DNA of 64,000 nucleotides from Rhizobium sp. AAP43 (GCF_001296045.1 NZ_LJHS01000009.1:62001-126000); one strand, 5' to 3'; counted from the first letter of the stretch, positions 7,541 to 17,520 are shown. Program-made: numbers and translations. The notes: generated by a model not told the origin, from the letters alone.

Positions 7541-8746
7541 GTGAGAAGATTGGACGTTATCGACGGCATGCGGGGCTACTTCCTCGTATTCATGCTGATC
7601 AACCATCTGGTTTTCGCCGGCGGTCTGTGGCTGGTGGAGATCAACCACAGAAACCTTGCATTCGTCGAAGATGCTCAGGGCTTTGTCTTCCTGTCCGGCC
7701 TGTTGACCGGGATGGTCTATGCCCGCAAGATGATCAAGGACGGCTACATCGTCGGCCGTGATCGCATCTGGTCGCGGGCCTTGGAGCTCTACAAATACGC
7801 GATGGGCATCATCCTGGTGGTGCTCATTCTGCAGATCGCCCTGCCCAGTGGCGCAGCCGCATGGCAGAATTGGCTTGGGCCCACCAGCCTGTTCGACGTT
7901 GCGACATTGGCGCCGGTTGCGACCTTCCTGGTGCAACCGACCTTCATGGACATCCTGCCGCAATACATCGTCTACATGCTCTTTGCGCCCATGGTGATCT
8001 GGCTTTGCCTGCGCGGCCAGTGGCTTGGCGTGATGATCGGCTCACTCCTCATCTGGCTCTCAGCACAGCTTGGCCTGCAAAGGCTAATCACCTACCCGCT
8101 CAATGAATGGATTGCCGGCAATACGGGCCAGGAGGGGCTGCGCGTCAGCTTCAATCTGCTCGGCTGGCAGATCGTCTTCTTCGCTGGCATTGTCGCGGGC
8201 ACGCTGACATCGATGCAGAAGATCGAATGGCAGAAGGTCTTCGACCCGAACCGTGCAACGCTTGCCTGGACAGCACTCGCCATCACCCTGTTCTTCCTGC
8301 CGCTGCGCATTGCCACAGCCCATGGCCTGATGCCGGGCGTTGTCCTGGAAAAGTTCGGTCTGATGGAAGTGCGAGCAGATTTCGGGCCGGTCTATCTCAT
8401 CAACTTCGCCGCCGTCGCCTATGGCCTCGCCTGGCTGCTGATTGCAGGCCCGCGCCACCAGAACGCAACGATCCAGAAGATCGCGGCCTTCCTGACCAGC
8501 CTGTTCACACTGAACTTCCTGCAGCTGTTGGGCCGCCATTCGCTGCAGATCTATGTCTGGCACGTGCTGATCGTCTATGTCGTCTACTATCTCGACGGCC
8601 GCAGCCCAGAACTGTCCCAACTCACCAAGACGGTGATCGCCCTGGCCGCGTTGGCACTGCTCACCCTGCCTGCCCTCTGGAGAGACCGCGAGCGGCTCTT
8701 TGGACAGTCCACCCTGCTTGGCCCCTGGCTGAAAGGCACGGCCTGA
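7541..8746 (+). CDS. opgC: OpgC-type membrane protein (periplasmic glucan modification)
   Basis: 401 residues, almost entirely hydrophobic with about ten membrane helices. The opening RRLDVIDGMRGYFLVFMLINH is the OpgC signature (pfam OpgC), related to acyltransferase-3 proteins. OpgC adds succinyl or other acidic groups to osmoregulated periplasmic glucans (cyclic beta-glucans in rhizobia) at the inner membrane. Conserved segments FVFLSGLLTGMVYARK and LLGRHSLQIYVWHVLIVY near the C-terminus are present. Start is GTG, supported by GGGAG six bases upstream and the family's usual N-terminus. A terminator follows. No other glucan genes are nearby, as is usual. Confidence 0.87.
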   Translation: MRRLDVIDGMRGYFLVFMLINHLVFAGGLWLVEINHRNLAFVEDAQGFVFLSGLLTGMVYARKMIKDGYIVGRDRIWSRALELYKYAMGIILVVLILQIALPSGAAAWQNWLGPTSLFDVATLAPVATFLVQPTFMDILPQYIVYMLFAPMVIWLCLRGQWLGVMIGSLLIWLSAQLGLQRLITYPLNEWIAGNTGQEGLRVSFNLLGWQIVFFAGIVAGTLTSMQKIEWQKVFDPNRATLAWTALAITLFFLPLRIATAHGLMPGVVLEKFGLMEVRADFGPVYLINFAAVAYGLAWLLIAGPRHQNATIQKIAAFLTSLFTLNFLQLLGRHSLQIYVWHVLIVYVVYYLDGRSPELSQLTKTVIALAALALLTLPALWRDRERLFGQSTLLGPWLKGTA

Positions 8747-8783
8747 CAGACTTGCAGACTGACAGACACGCAAAAGCGACAAT

Positions 8784-8809
8784 GCGGCGCCTCGGTGCCG
8801 CTTTTCTTT
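8784..8809 (+). terminator. Intrinsic terminator after opgC
   Basis: GCGGCGCC and GGTGCCGC arms with a short loop are followed by TTTTCTTT, about 40 bases after the opgC stop codon. Confidence 0.75.
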
Positions 8810-8955
8810 GAGCCGTCGCCTCCGGCGATCACGCAGAATAAAGCAATCTTGAACGCGCCTGCCCGTGTTTCGTGGAACGGACGCCATACATCCCCCGTTG
8901 AACCTGTCGCCCCCTGGGCACACCGACAGACTCTGCAATTTTACGGGAGATCCTC

Positions 8956-10182
8956 ATGAAGCCGCTACCCCTTATCCTCGCATCCACGATGCTGACAGCG
9001 GGGATTATCGCCGCACCGGCCTTTGCCCAGACCTCGGGCACGCCAGTCGAAACAGGGTCGGCCAATGCACCGGACCAGAAACCCGCCTTCGACAACCAGA
9101 CCCGCGCACCGCAGCCGGCCCAGATGCCCAAGATCAAGACAGAGGTCGTGGCAGACGCCCTGCCCCATCTCTGGGCCATGGAGTTCCTGCCGGATGGCCG
9201 CATGCTGGTGACGGCCAAGCAGGGCGACATGCATATCATTTCCAAGGATGGCAAACCCGGCCCGGCCATTGAAGGTCTACCGGATGTCTATGCCGAAGGT
9301 CAGGGCGGCCTGCTCGACGTCGCGCTTGCACCGGACTATGGCACGTCAGGCAAGATCTTCTTCTCCTTTGCCGAACCGCGCGATGACGGCAACGGCACTT
9401 CTGTCGCATCAGCCCGGCTTGTCGTTGACGAAGCGGGTGGCGGAAAGCTGGAAGATGTGGCCGTGATCTTTCGCCAGATGCCGACTTATAGCGGCAACAA
9501 GCATTTCGGTTCACGTCTGGCCTTCGGTCCGGCAGGTGAATTGTATGTCACGGTCGGCGAGCGATCGGATGCAGAGCCCCGCGTCCAGGCACAGGACCTG
9601 GCAAGCGGCCTCGGCAAGATCTTCCGCATCAGCCAGACTGGTGAAGCCCTGCCCGACAATCCCTTCGCCGGCAGGGAAGGCGCCCAGCCGGAAATCTGGT
9701 CGCTCGGCCATCGCAACCTGCAATCGGCCACGGTCGACGACAAGGGACGCCTCTGGACGGTAGAGCATGGCCCGCGCGGTGGTGACGAACTGAACCTGCC
9801 GCAAGCCGGCAAGAACTACGGCTGGCCCGAAGTCACCTATGGCGTCGAATACAGCGGCGACAAGGTCGGCGACGGCGTGACCCAGATGGCGAATACGGAA
9901 CAGCCGGTCTACTACTGGGATCCGGTTATCGCCCCCTCAGGCATGGCCTTCTATGGCGGCGATGCCATCCCCGAGTGGAAGGGCGCATTCCTCGTCGGTG
10001 GACTGGTGAGCCAGGGCGTCGTCGTTCTCCACATGGAGAACGACCGGGTCAAGCATGAGGAGCGCCTCGACCTCAATGCTCGCATTCGCGACGTCAAGGT
10101 TGGCCCCGATGGCGCCGTCTATGCCGTAACCGAACAGCGCGGTGGCGGCAACTCGACCATTCTGAAACTGACGAAATCCTGA
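8956..10182 (+). CDS. Secreted PQQ-dependent aldose sugar dehydrogenase-like protein
   Basis: 408 residues with a clear signal peptide (positively charged start, hydrophobic core, APAFA-Q cleavage near residue 24), so periplasmic. The mature part is a beta-propeller of the glucose/sorbosone dehydrogenase family (YliI/Asd type), which oxidises aldose sugars with PQQ and calcium. Propeller repeats such as LWAMEFLPDGRMLVTAKQGD, GGLLDVALAPDY and GELYVTVGERSD are visible, plus WTVEHGPRGGDELN, a conserved catalytic-region motif. A spacer rich in Gln, Pro and Thr follows the signal peptide. It is flanked by terminators and probably monocistronic. The actual sugar substrate is unknown. Confidence 0.88.
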   Translation: MKPLPLILASTMLTAGIIAAPAFAQTSGTPVETGSANAPDQKPAFDNQTRAPQPAQMPKIKTEVVADALPHLWAMEFLPDGRMLVTAKQGDMHIISKDGKPGPAIEGLPDVYAEGQGGLLDVALAPDYGTSGKIFFSFAEPRDDGNGTSVASARLVVDEAGGGKLEDVAVIFRQMPTYSGNKHFGSRLAFGPAGELYVTVGERSDAEPRVQAQDLASGLGKIFRISQTGEALPDNPFAGREGAQPEIWSLGHRNLQSATVDDKGRLWTVEHGPRGGDELNLPQAGKNYGWPEVTYGVEYSGDKVGDGVTQMANTEQPVYYWDPVIAPSGMAFYGGDAIPEWKGAFLVGGLVSQGVVVLHMENDRVKHEERLDLNARIRDVKVGPDGAVYAVTEQRGGGNSTILKLTKS

Positions 10183-10203
10183 GAGACGAACCCACCCAAA
10201 CGA

Positions 10204-10231
10204 AAGGGCCCGCGATTGCGGGCCCTTTTGC
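10204..10231. terminator. Bidirectional terminator between sugar dehydrogenase and aatA
   Basis: AAAGGGCCCGC and GCGGGCCCTTTT form a nearly perfect stem with a four-base loop. T-runs occur on one side and A-runs on the other, so it can end transcripts from both convergent genes. Confidence 0.85.
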
Positions 10232-10256
10232 TGTTTCAGACAAAGTGTCCAGACGC

Positions 10257-11519
<1,263 letters not shown>

Positions 11520-11708
11520 CTATGGCGAAAGCGGCCCGCCCTTTCAAGGAAAAAGGCGCCACCGCGACAGAAAACACCGTGAGCGCCTTAATCACCATCG
11601 TGGCGTCGACACCACAGCGAGTTGCAAAAATCCGTGACTTCGCGGTGCCGCCACAATTCCGACCCGCAATGCAGGCGAGATGACCGGATCGAAACCTCGT
11701 ATAGAGTC

Positions 11709-12107
11709 ATGCCCGCCATGAAGGATCTTGATCTCGATTTGCCCGCCACCCCCTCACGCCGCCCGTGGCGGCATGCGATCATGGCGACACTTCTGCTTGG
11801 CGCTGGCCTTGTCGCCTTCGAAGCAAGTGAAGCCGCTCAGGAGACCATCATATTGCCGCCATCGCCGGTGGTCGTGGATAGCGAAATCCTGCCACCCGTC
11901 GCCGGTGAGTTTACATCGAGCATTACGCCCAGTTCACCCCGCGTGATCGCCGGCGCCGCCCGCGCAGAAGACGCCTCGGCCATGAGCCTTGGCGAGCGCA
12001 AGGTGACAATCGCCCTCCTGCTGATTTGCTTTGGCGTGATGGCCATCGGCTCCGTCAGCCTGTGGCGGCGCGGCTTCAGGGATATGACGGAAACCAAGCG
12101 CCGTTAG
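11709..12107 (+). CDS. Hypothetical membrane protein
   Basis: About 132 residues, no family recognised. An N-terminal hydrophobic helix (HAIMATLLLGAGLVAFEA, about 18-35) is followed by a Pro/Ser/Thr-rich segment of roughly 60 residues and a second helix (VTIALLLICFGVMAIGSVSL, about 95-114) with a positively charged tail. This predicts two membrane passes with the proline-rich loop outside. The start is uncertain: ATG at 11709 or 11718. It is divergent from aatA and has GC and codon use like its neighbours, which supports a real gene. Confidence 0.6.
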   Translation: MPAMKDLDLDLPATPSRRPWRHAIMATLLLGAGLVAFEASEAAQETIILPPSPVVVDSEILPPVAGEFTSSITPSSPRVIAGAARAEDASAMSLGERKVTIALLLICFGVMAIGSVSLWRRGFRDMTETKRR

Positions 12108-12638
12108 GAGCATTCGCCCCGCCAGAAACAACAAGACCCTAAAATGGGCGCTTTGCGCTCTCGGTTGACCGGAAACGACGCGAAATCCGCTCTCCGTTCA
12201 CACGAAAAATTTTTTAACGAAATCTGCCGTGCTTTCGCATTTTAGCAACGGTATTTGCATCGCTGGCGATATAAATTTTTACCAGCACGCCAACTGACAG
12301 TATATCGCGCCTCTTTACGCGCTATGGTCGTTGCTTTTCCGGCACCCTGCCCCTGCCGGACCGGTAAAACTTTCGCTTGCCAATTTCTTGCAAAGCAAGC
12401 AATCTTCCGCCGTTCGGGCAATTTTGCGAGCATGGGAAGACCTATAAATTGATGCGCGCCGAGGACGCTATAACAACCTCGGGCAGTATTTCGGGATCAA
12501 CGTGATGTTGCGAACGAAAGGCTGCGGTAACAGGGCCCCTTTCCTCGAATGTCGACAAATGCCTGTCGCTAACCCGCTTGCGGGGAACATTGTAATGCTG
12601 CCCTTCCGAATGCGGGCAGAGAGAAAAGGACCTGACGC
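12108..12638. other. Long region upstream of the cold-shock gene
   Basis: 531 bases with no convincing gene. It is more AT-rich than its surroundings. GCGATATA (12266-12273) and TATATCGC (12301-12308) form 8-bp inverted arms. CTATAAAT near 12442 resembles a -10 element, without a good -35. A hairpin CTGCCC/GGGCAG (12598-12619) ends 20 bases before the start codon, next to an AGAAAAGGA ribosome site. A long structured 5' leader would fit a cold-shock gene whose mRNA folding controls translation, but this is inference. Confidence 0.45.
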
Positions 12639-12854
12639 ATGGCCGACACTGGCACTGTAAAATTCTTCAATACCGACAAGGGCTTCGGCTTCATCAAGCC
12701 GGACAATGGCGGCGCCGATATTTTCGTGCATATCTCCGCCGTACAGGCCTCGGGCCTTTCTGGCCTCACCGAAAACCAGAAGGTGAGCTACGACACCGAG
12801 CCTGACCGCCGTGGCAAGGGCCCCAAGGCCGTAAACCTCCAGGTTTCCGGTTGA
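12639..12854 (+). CDS. cspA: Cold-shock protein (CspA family)
   Basis: 71-residue single-domain nucleic-acid chaperone of the cold-shock family, a five-stranded OB fold that binds single-stranded RNA. RNP1 (KGFGFIKPD, about 16-24) and RNP2 (IFVHIS, about 31-36) are both present. The C-terminus GPKAVNLQV is typical. The long upstream region may be a regulated 5' leader. Rhizobia carry several csp paralogues and this one is not necessarily cold-inducible. Confidence 0.93.
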   Translation: MADTGTVKFFNTDKGFGFIKPDNGGADIFVHISAVQASGLSGLTENQKVSYDTEPDRRGKGPKAVNLQVSG

Positions 12855-12881
12855 CCCCAATCGGACGTCTTTGAATTACGG

Positions 12882-12909
12882 CCCGGCATTCATGCCGGGT
12901 TTTTTCTTT
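12882..12909 (+). terminator. Intrinsic terminator after the csp gene
   Basis: CCCGGCAT and ATGCCGGG arms with a two-base loop are followed by TTTTTTCTTTTT. Confidence 0.88.
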
Positions 12910-13014
12910 TTGAAACAATTTCGCTCATTCAGCTTCCGTTCAGCCGGCCGCTCCTAATGTGGCAGCATAGCTTTTCGCACCGGATCTGGTGCAATCGTCT
13001 GAGGAACTGACGCC

Positions 13015-13458
13015 ATGATGAAACTAGCAAAACACGCGCTGCTGGCGACCGTTGTCGCCATGGCTCCGATTGCCGCGGCCAGCCAGGCAGAAGCCGGCGA
13101 CCGCTATCGCCGTCATCACAACAACGACGATGCGCTGGCGGCCGGCGTGATCGGTCTTGCAACGGGCGTTATCGTTGGCACGGCGCTTGCCAGCCCGCCG
13201 CAGCGCCGGGTCTATGTCGAAGAACAGCCGGTCTCCGTCTATGACGACTATTCGGAAGACTACTACGTCGACGACTACCCGCCGCCGCCACCGCGCCAGC
13301 CCGCCTATCGCCCGCGTCCCGTACAGCAGTCCTATGGCATCGAACCCTGGACGGGCGCATGGCATGAATACTGCAGCTCGCGCTACCGCAGCTTCAACCC
13401 GCGCACCGGCACCTATGTCGGCTATGACGGCCGCTCGCATTTCTGCACCGCAGGCTGA
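13015..13458 (+). CDS. BA14K family protein
   Basis: 147 residues. The signal peptide ends near AEAG (about residue 28). A hydrophobic glycine-rich stretch AAGVIGLATGVIVGTALAS (about 42-60) follows, then an acidic/Tyr-rich and proline-rich linker. The C-terminal BA14K domain (about 115-145) has WHEYCSSRYRSFNPRTGTY and a closing Cys. The family (PF07886) is named after a Brucella immunoreactive 14-kDa protein with lectin-like binding, and is frequent in Rhizobiales envelopes. A strong terminator follows. Its last 40 codons are duplicated 334 bp downstream. Confidence 0.85.
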   Translation: MMKLAKHALLATVVAMAPIAAASQAEAGDRYRRHHNNDDALAAGVIGLATGVIVGTALASPPQRRVYVEEQPVSVYDDYSEDYYVDDYPPPPPRQPAYRPRPVQQSYGIEPWTGAWHEYCSSRYRSFNPRTGTYVGYDGRSHFCTAG

Positions 13459-13487
13459 TCGACCACGCTCGGTTGGATCAATGCAAA

Positions 13488-13522
13488 GAACCCGCCGGTA
13501 GGCCACCGGCGGGTTCTTTTTT
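13488..13522 (+). terminator. Intrinsic terminator after the BA14K gene
   Basis: GAACCCGCCGGT and ACCGGCGGGTTC form a 12-bp stem around TAGGCC-type loop bases, followed by six T residues. Confidence 0.9.
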
Positions 13523-13636
13523 GTCTACCTTACGGGAGCGATCGTTTTGGCCGGCGCGACCGCCGAGATGACGATCGCGCCAGCTCGCTGCAAGGTCAGT
13601 ACGGACGGTCCGCCGCAATCTCCCCCTCGGCGGCCT

Positions 13637-13768
13637 GCCTATCGCCCGCGTCCCGTACAGCAGTCCTATGGCATCGAACCGTGGACGGGCGCATGGCATG
13701 AATACTGTAGCTCGCGCTATCTTAGCTTTAACCCGCGCACGGGCACCTATGTCGGCTATGACGGCTAG
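13637..13768 (+). pseudogene. Broken duplicate of the BA14K gene 3' end
   Basis: Bases 13637-13765 repeat 13303-13431 of the BA14K gene with seven substitutions in 129 positions (about 95% identity) and no indel, a constant offset of 334. The copy starts in the proline-rich linker and stops at the codons for YDG, where a TAG replaces the last eight residues including the final Cys. There is no signal peptide or start region of the family upstream; the open frame around it begins with unrelated sequence. It is best read as a truncated tandem duplicate, not a functional gene. It lies between the intact gene and the 3' end of bacA. Confidence 0.8.
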
Positions 13769-13813
13769 GTGTTGCCCCGCTATTCGCGCGACAACACCGT
13801 ACTTTTTCTCAAG

Positions 13814-15091
13814 TCAGGGGCGATTCGCAACAATCTCGCCCTCATCTGCTTCCCGCGCCAGATAACGCTGATCAATTTCCGGAAGCGGCCCGCCTTCAAT
13901 GGCCGCCTCGAAGGCTTGCAAACGCTTGTAGATCGACATCAGCTCTACAACAGTAGGCCATACGGTGATCAGGTATTGGAAGGAGCCAGACACCTGACCG
14001 AACGCGGTTGTGATCTGCTGATAGAGACCAAAAGTAATCTTCACCGCGACGATGGTCGGTACTAGCATAAATGTCAGGAACAGCGCGTCCGCTTGCATGT
14101 AAAACGAACGAGCAAGATTGAAATAGAGGTAGTGAAAATAAAGGCGGAAGTAATTCATCCGCACATTGTTGAACAGCTCGGCGACAGTCAGTGGTTGCGC
14201 CCTATCGGCGTAATCTTCGCCGTAGACGAGTTCCTTACGGTAAGCAGCTTCGACACGTTGGTTGCGGAACTCTAGCCCTGGTAGCTTAATGCCAACAACG
14301 GCGATGAGAACCGTGCCGAACACTGACCACAGCAACGCCAGCCAAACGAGGCTGTGCGGAATTGCGCCGATAATAGGCAGATCCGTCACGTAGGATGAAA
14401 GGCCGACAAGGATAGGAAGAAACGCGATCAGCGTCATTATGGCATCTATGAAACTAACGCCGAGGCCCTCGAAGGTAGACGCAAAGCGCATTGTGTCTTC
14501 CTGAACGCGCTGGGATGCACCCTCGATGTGGCGAACCCGCTCCCATTGCGACATGTAGTATTCGTTCATCGCGGTACGCCAACGAAACACGTAATGGCTA
14601 ACGAAGAAGCGGACTACCACAAAGATAACGACATTAACGAAGACGATCGTACAAAATAGCAGCATCAAATCGTAAAACTGCTGCGAATTGACGCCTGGCT
14701 TACCATCTAGCGCGCGCTGCAGCAGATCGCCGAATGGGCGGCGCCAGTTATTGATGGCAACCGAACCTTGCACCCCAAAATAGGTCGTGAAGACGATGAA
14801 GAACGTTCCCCAGATTGACCAGTGGCGCCAACGGTGATCCTTGGAATAAAACTCCCAAAACAGGCCGAAAGGCACCATCCAGACCGCGGCAAACAAATAA
14901 AACCATACATAATCGCGGGTTACGAAGAATGCGATGCTGATCGGTGCCTGGAAATCCTGAGGCAGCGGCGGAAGGCCTATGGCCGTACCGAGTGCTTCGC
15001 CAACCGAATACCAGACAGCGATTGCGAGCAACGTCCAGAGGGCCAGGGACAAAAAGAACAGCTTGGGCCGAGGGAAGAAGGAATGAAACAC
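13814..15091 (-). CDS. bacA: SbmA/BacA-family peptide transporter
   Basis: 425-residue inner-membrane protein of the SbmA/BacA family, which imports antimicrobial and nodule-specific peptides and affects lipid A very-long-chain fatty acid modification in rhizobia. The start [18 protein letters not shown] is characteristic. About seven or eight helices are visible, with [21 protein letters not shown]-type conserved central residues and the helix-rich C-terminal part with [11 protein letters not shown]. Unlike ABC-fused relatives there is no ATPase domain. The gene is visibly more AT-rich than its neighbours (for example 14041-14160) and its 3' end abuts the broken BA14K copy, hinting at separate origin. 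The upstream region holds an inverted and a tandem repeat. Confidence 0.9.
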   Translation of the reverse strand: MFHSFFPRPKLFFLSLALWTLLAIAVWYSVGEALGTAIGLPPLPQDFQAPISIAFFVTRDYVWFYLFAAVWMVPFGLFWEFYSKDHRWRHWSIWGTFFIVFTTYFGVQGSVAINNWRRPFGDLLQRALDGKPGVNSQQFYDLMLLFCTIVFVNVVIFVVVRFFVSHYVFRWRTAMNEYYMSQWERVRHIEGASQRVQEDTMRFASTFEGLGVSFIDAIMTLIAFLPILVGLSSYVTDLPIIGAIPHSLVWLALLWSVFGTVLIAVVGIKLPGLEFRNQRVEAAYRKELVYGEDYADRAQPLTVAELFNNVRMNYFRLYFHYLYFNLARSFYMQADALFLTFMLVPTIVAVKITFGLYQQITTAFGQVSGSFQYLITVWPTVVELMSIYKRLQAFEAAIEGGPLPEIDQRYLAREADEGEIVANRP

Positions 15092-15242
15092 GGGTTAGCT
15101 TCCTGGCAATGAAATGACGGGGGGCAGATCTCGCCGGAAACTAGGGCAGAACTGTGAGGGCAGCAATGGCCCTATCGTTGCGTTAAGATAATGTAATGAA
15201 TGCCAACGTCGATAAGGCCATATCGCTTGTCGGATCGAGAAA

Positions 15243-15266
15243 CTTCGTGGGCGGCCGCCTACGAAG
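15243..15266. repeat. 24-bp near-perfect palindrome
   Basis: The arms CTTCGT and ACGAAG flank a GC core GGCGGCCGCC, with a single G-T mismatch pair. It is long enough for a dimeric repressor or for a transcript hairpin. It lies between the divergent bacA and small gene, so it could serve either. Confidence 0.5.
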
Positions 15267-15274
15267 CGACTTTG

Positions 15275-15298
15275 GGCCGAGGCCGAGGCCGAGGCCGA
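15275..15298. repeat. Four tandem copies of GGCCGA
   Basis: A perfect hexamer repeat, (GGCCGA)x4, starting nine bases after the neighbouring palindrome. Short tandem repeats of this kind can vary in copy number; no coding frame of a known gene spans it. Confidence 0.7.
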
Positions 15299-15391
15299 GA
15301 CAGAGACTCGCGACGAACGCCAGACAAACCCTTGCTTGCCCTCCCCGCAAAAATCGCTAGTGGAGGGGCAAAGCTTTCGAAGGAGTCCATC

Positions 15392-15622
15392 ATGAGCGAT
15401 CTCAGCCTGCAGCAGGCCATCGACAACATCTATGCCTCGATCAACAATGACAACGAGGAGATCGACACGCATATCGCAGCCCTCAAGGCCGCCATGGCAA
15501 AGGAAGGTGCCAAGGAAGCCGTCTTCGAGACCGCCAAGCTTGCCCAGCCGAACCGCCAGGGACGCAAGATGATGCAGTCCTATTTCAAGAAGAAGGGCAT
15601 TGCCGTCAGCTTCACCGCCTAA
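15392..15622 (+). CDS. Small conserved hypothetical protein
   Basis: 76 residues, hydrophilic and helical: SDLSLQQAIDNIYASIN, then an acidic heptad-like region (NEEIDTHIAALKAAMA), then a basic end with RQGRKMMQSYFKKKG. AAGGAG seven bases before the ATG supports this start; a longer upstream open frame has no support and spans the hexamer repeat. I recall similar small proteins in rhizobial genomes but no named function. The amphipathic, mixed-charge layout could suit protein or nucleic-acid binding. Confidence 0.65.
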   Translation: MSDLSLQQAIDNIYASINNDNEEIDTHIAALKAAMAKEGAKEAVFETAKLAQPNRQGRKMMQSYFKKKGIAVSFTA

Positions 15623-15680
15623 GCGCATGCGAGAGGCGGCACGACAAGCCGATGCGACGAAAAGCTGGCGCGAGTGGTCG

Positions 15681-16430
15681 TCACTCCGCCAGAGTCAACA
15701 CCACAGGACCATTTTTCGTCACCACGATCGTGTGCTCGAACTGAACGGTCGGCGCATTAGGTTCGCTGTACAGCGTCCACGGATCATCGCCATCCTCTGC
15801 CCACATGCCGCCGAGCGACAGGAAGGGTTCAATGGTGAAGACCAGCCCCTCCTCCATGATCCGCGTCTCGTCCGGATCCGGCCAAGTGGAGAGCTCCGTC
15901 GGCTCTTCATGCAGTGAACGGCCAACGCCATGGCTCGCCAGATTGGTGATCAGCGTATAGCGGTTCTTCTTGGCGAAGGCGCCGATCGCGTTGCCGATAT
16001 CGGCCAGCGGCCGACCGGTCCTGACCTGATTGAGCCCCACCCATAAGGCCCGCTTGCCATCGCGCAACAGCCGATCGAGCTTCGGCTTGGCCGGCGGCAC
16101 GATGAAGGACGAGCCGGTATCGCCGAAATAGCCGAGCTTCTCACCCGACACGTCGATATTGACCAGATCGCCCGCCCGGATCACACGATCGCCGGGAATG
16201 CCATGCGCCACTTCCTCGTTGACCGAGATGCAGGTGGCACCGGGAAACTGATAGCAGAGCTCCGGCGCCGAGCGCGCACCGCTGTCTTCCAGCACCTTGC
16301 GGCCGATCTGGTCCAGTTCGCGCGTCGTGATCCCCGGCTCAAGTGCCTCCGCCATGGTTTTTACGGCAATGGCACAGATACGCCCGATATCCTTCAGGCG
16401 CTCCAGGTCCTCTTCAGTCTCGACGATCAT
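15681..16430 (-). CDS. map: Methionine aminopeptidase, type I
   Basis: 249-residue cytoplasmic metalloprotease that removes the initiator methionine. The pita-bread fold is recognisable from ISVNEEVAHGIPGDRVIRAGD, the metal-ligand strand VNIDVSGEKLGYFGDTGSSF (two Asp), ASHGVGRSLHEEP (His ligand) and the C-terminal GLVFTIEPF and FEHTIVV (two Glu). The sequence after the first Asp (SGEKLGYFGDTG) departs from the usual housekeeping form, suggesting this may be the second map paralogue found in many rhizobia. It is followed by a flavin-dependent monooxygenase-like gene on the same strand upstream, with separate context. Confidence 0.92.
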   Translation of the reverse strand: MIVETEEDLERLKDIGRICAIAVKTMAEALEPGITTRELDQIGRKVLEDSGARSAPELCYQFPGATCISVNEEVAHGIPGDRVIRAGDLVNIDVSGEKLGYFGDTGSSFIVPPAKPKLDRLLRDGKRALWVGLNQVRTGRPLADIGNAIGAFAKKNRYTLITNLASHGVGRSLHEEPTELSTWPDPDETRIMEEGLVFTIEPFLSLGGMWAEDGDDPWTLYSEPNAPTVQFEHTIVVTKNGPVVLTLAE

Positions 16431-16473
16431 GCTGGTCCTTCGGCCTTGCGGCTATGTCTGTCCTGCGCGCTGC

Positions 16474-17520
16474 TTACGCAGCCGAAGCCTTGTCCGTCAA
16501 CGCCTTGCGCACGAGCGGCGCGACTTTTGTCCCGTAGAGTTCGATCCCGCGCATGATATCCTTGTGCGGCATCGGGCCTATGGCCATCTGCAACAGGAAG
16601 CGGTCATTCTTGAAGATCTCGTGCATCGCGACGATCTTGGCGGCCACCGTCTCCGGATCACCGACAAAGAGCGCGCCTTGCGGGCCACGCGACGCATCGA
16701 AATGCGCCCGGTTGGTCGGACCCCAGCCGCGTTCGCGACCGATACGGTTCATAACGACCGCCTGCGGCTCATAGAAAATGTCGGCGGCCGACTGGGTCGT
16801 GTCATGAATGAAGCCGTGCACGTTGATGCTGGTCTTTAGCGTCGTCGGATCGACACCGGCCTTGGCGGCACTCTGCCGATATAGGTCGAACATCGGCGCA
16901 AACCGATGCGGCTCACCGCCGATAATGGCCAGCGCCAACGGTAGGCCGAGATAGCCGGCGCGCGCGGCCGATTGCGGCGTGCCACCGATCGCGATCCATA
17001 GCGGCAGCGGATCCTGCAACGGTCGGGGATAAACGCCCCTGCCCCGGATCGGTGCGCGGGTTTCGCCTTCCCAACTGACGATCTCGTTCTCGCGAATCTC
17101 CATCAACAGCTGCAGCTTTTCGGCAAACAGGAGGTCATATTGTTCGAGATCATAACCGAACAGCGGGAAACTCTCGATGAACGAGCCACGTCCCGCCATC
17201 ATCTCGACGCGCCCGTTGGACAGGAGATCTACCGTGGCAAATTGCTGAAACACCCGCACTGGATCATCGGAGGAGAGAACGGAGACGGCACTGGTCAGGC
17301 GGATGTTTTTCGTCTGCACGGCGGCAGCGGCAAGAATGGTCGCGGGCGACGACGCCATGTAGTCCGGCCGGTGATGTTCACCGAGCCCGAAGACATCGAG
17401 ACCAACCTCATCCGCCAGACGGATTTCGGCTAAAAGTTCATCGACCCGTCGCTTCGCTTCTGCACCCTTGTTGGCTGCATTGGGATCAACGTCCGCAAAG
17501 GTATAAAGTCCGAGTTCCAT
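16474..17520 (-). CDS. Luciferase-like (LLM class) flavin-dependent oxidoreductase
   Basis: 348-residue bacterial luciferase-like TIM-barrel protein. The start MELGLYTFADV, the FGLGEHHRPDYMASSP segment (about 45-60), SAVSVLSSDDPVRVFQQFAT and the GRGSFIESFPLFGYDL stretch are all typical of LLM flavoproteins that use reduced FMN or F420. A start further upstream at 17553 was rejected because homology begins at MELGLYTF. It is divergent from bdhA with about 200 bp between. The substrate is unknown. Confidence 0.85.
   Translation of the reverse strand: MELGLYTFADVDPNAANKGAEAKRRVDELLAEIRLADEVGLDVFGLGEHHRPDYMASSPATILAAAAVQTKNIRLTSAVSVLSSDDPVRVFQQFATVDLLSNGRVEMMAGRGSFIESFPLFGYDLEQYDLLFAEKLQLLMEIRENEIVSWEGETRAPIRGRGVYPRPLQDPLPLWIAIGGTPQSAARAGYLGLPLALAIIGGEPHRFAPMFDLYRQSAAKAGVDPTTLKTSINVHGFIHDTTQSAADIFYEPQAVVMNRIGRERGWGPTNRAHFDASRGPQGALFVGDPETVAAKIVAMHEIFKNDRFLLQMAIGPMPHKDIMRGIELYGTKVAPLVRKALTDKASAA

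Larger units (their letters stand above)
15092..15391. other. Divergent region between bacA and a small conserved gene
   Basis: 300 bases. It contains the palindrome and tandem hexamer described separately. An imperfect stem TTGCCCTCC/GGAGGGGCAA (about 15337-15370) lies just before the AAGGAG site of the downstream gene. No further coding frame is supported. Confidence 0.5.
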
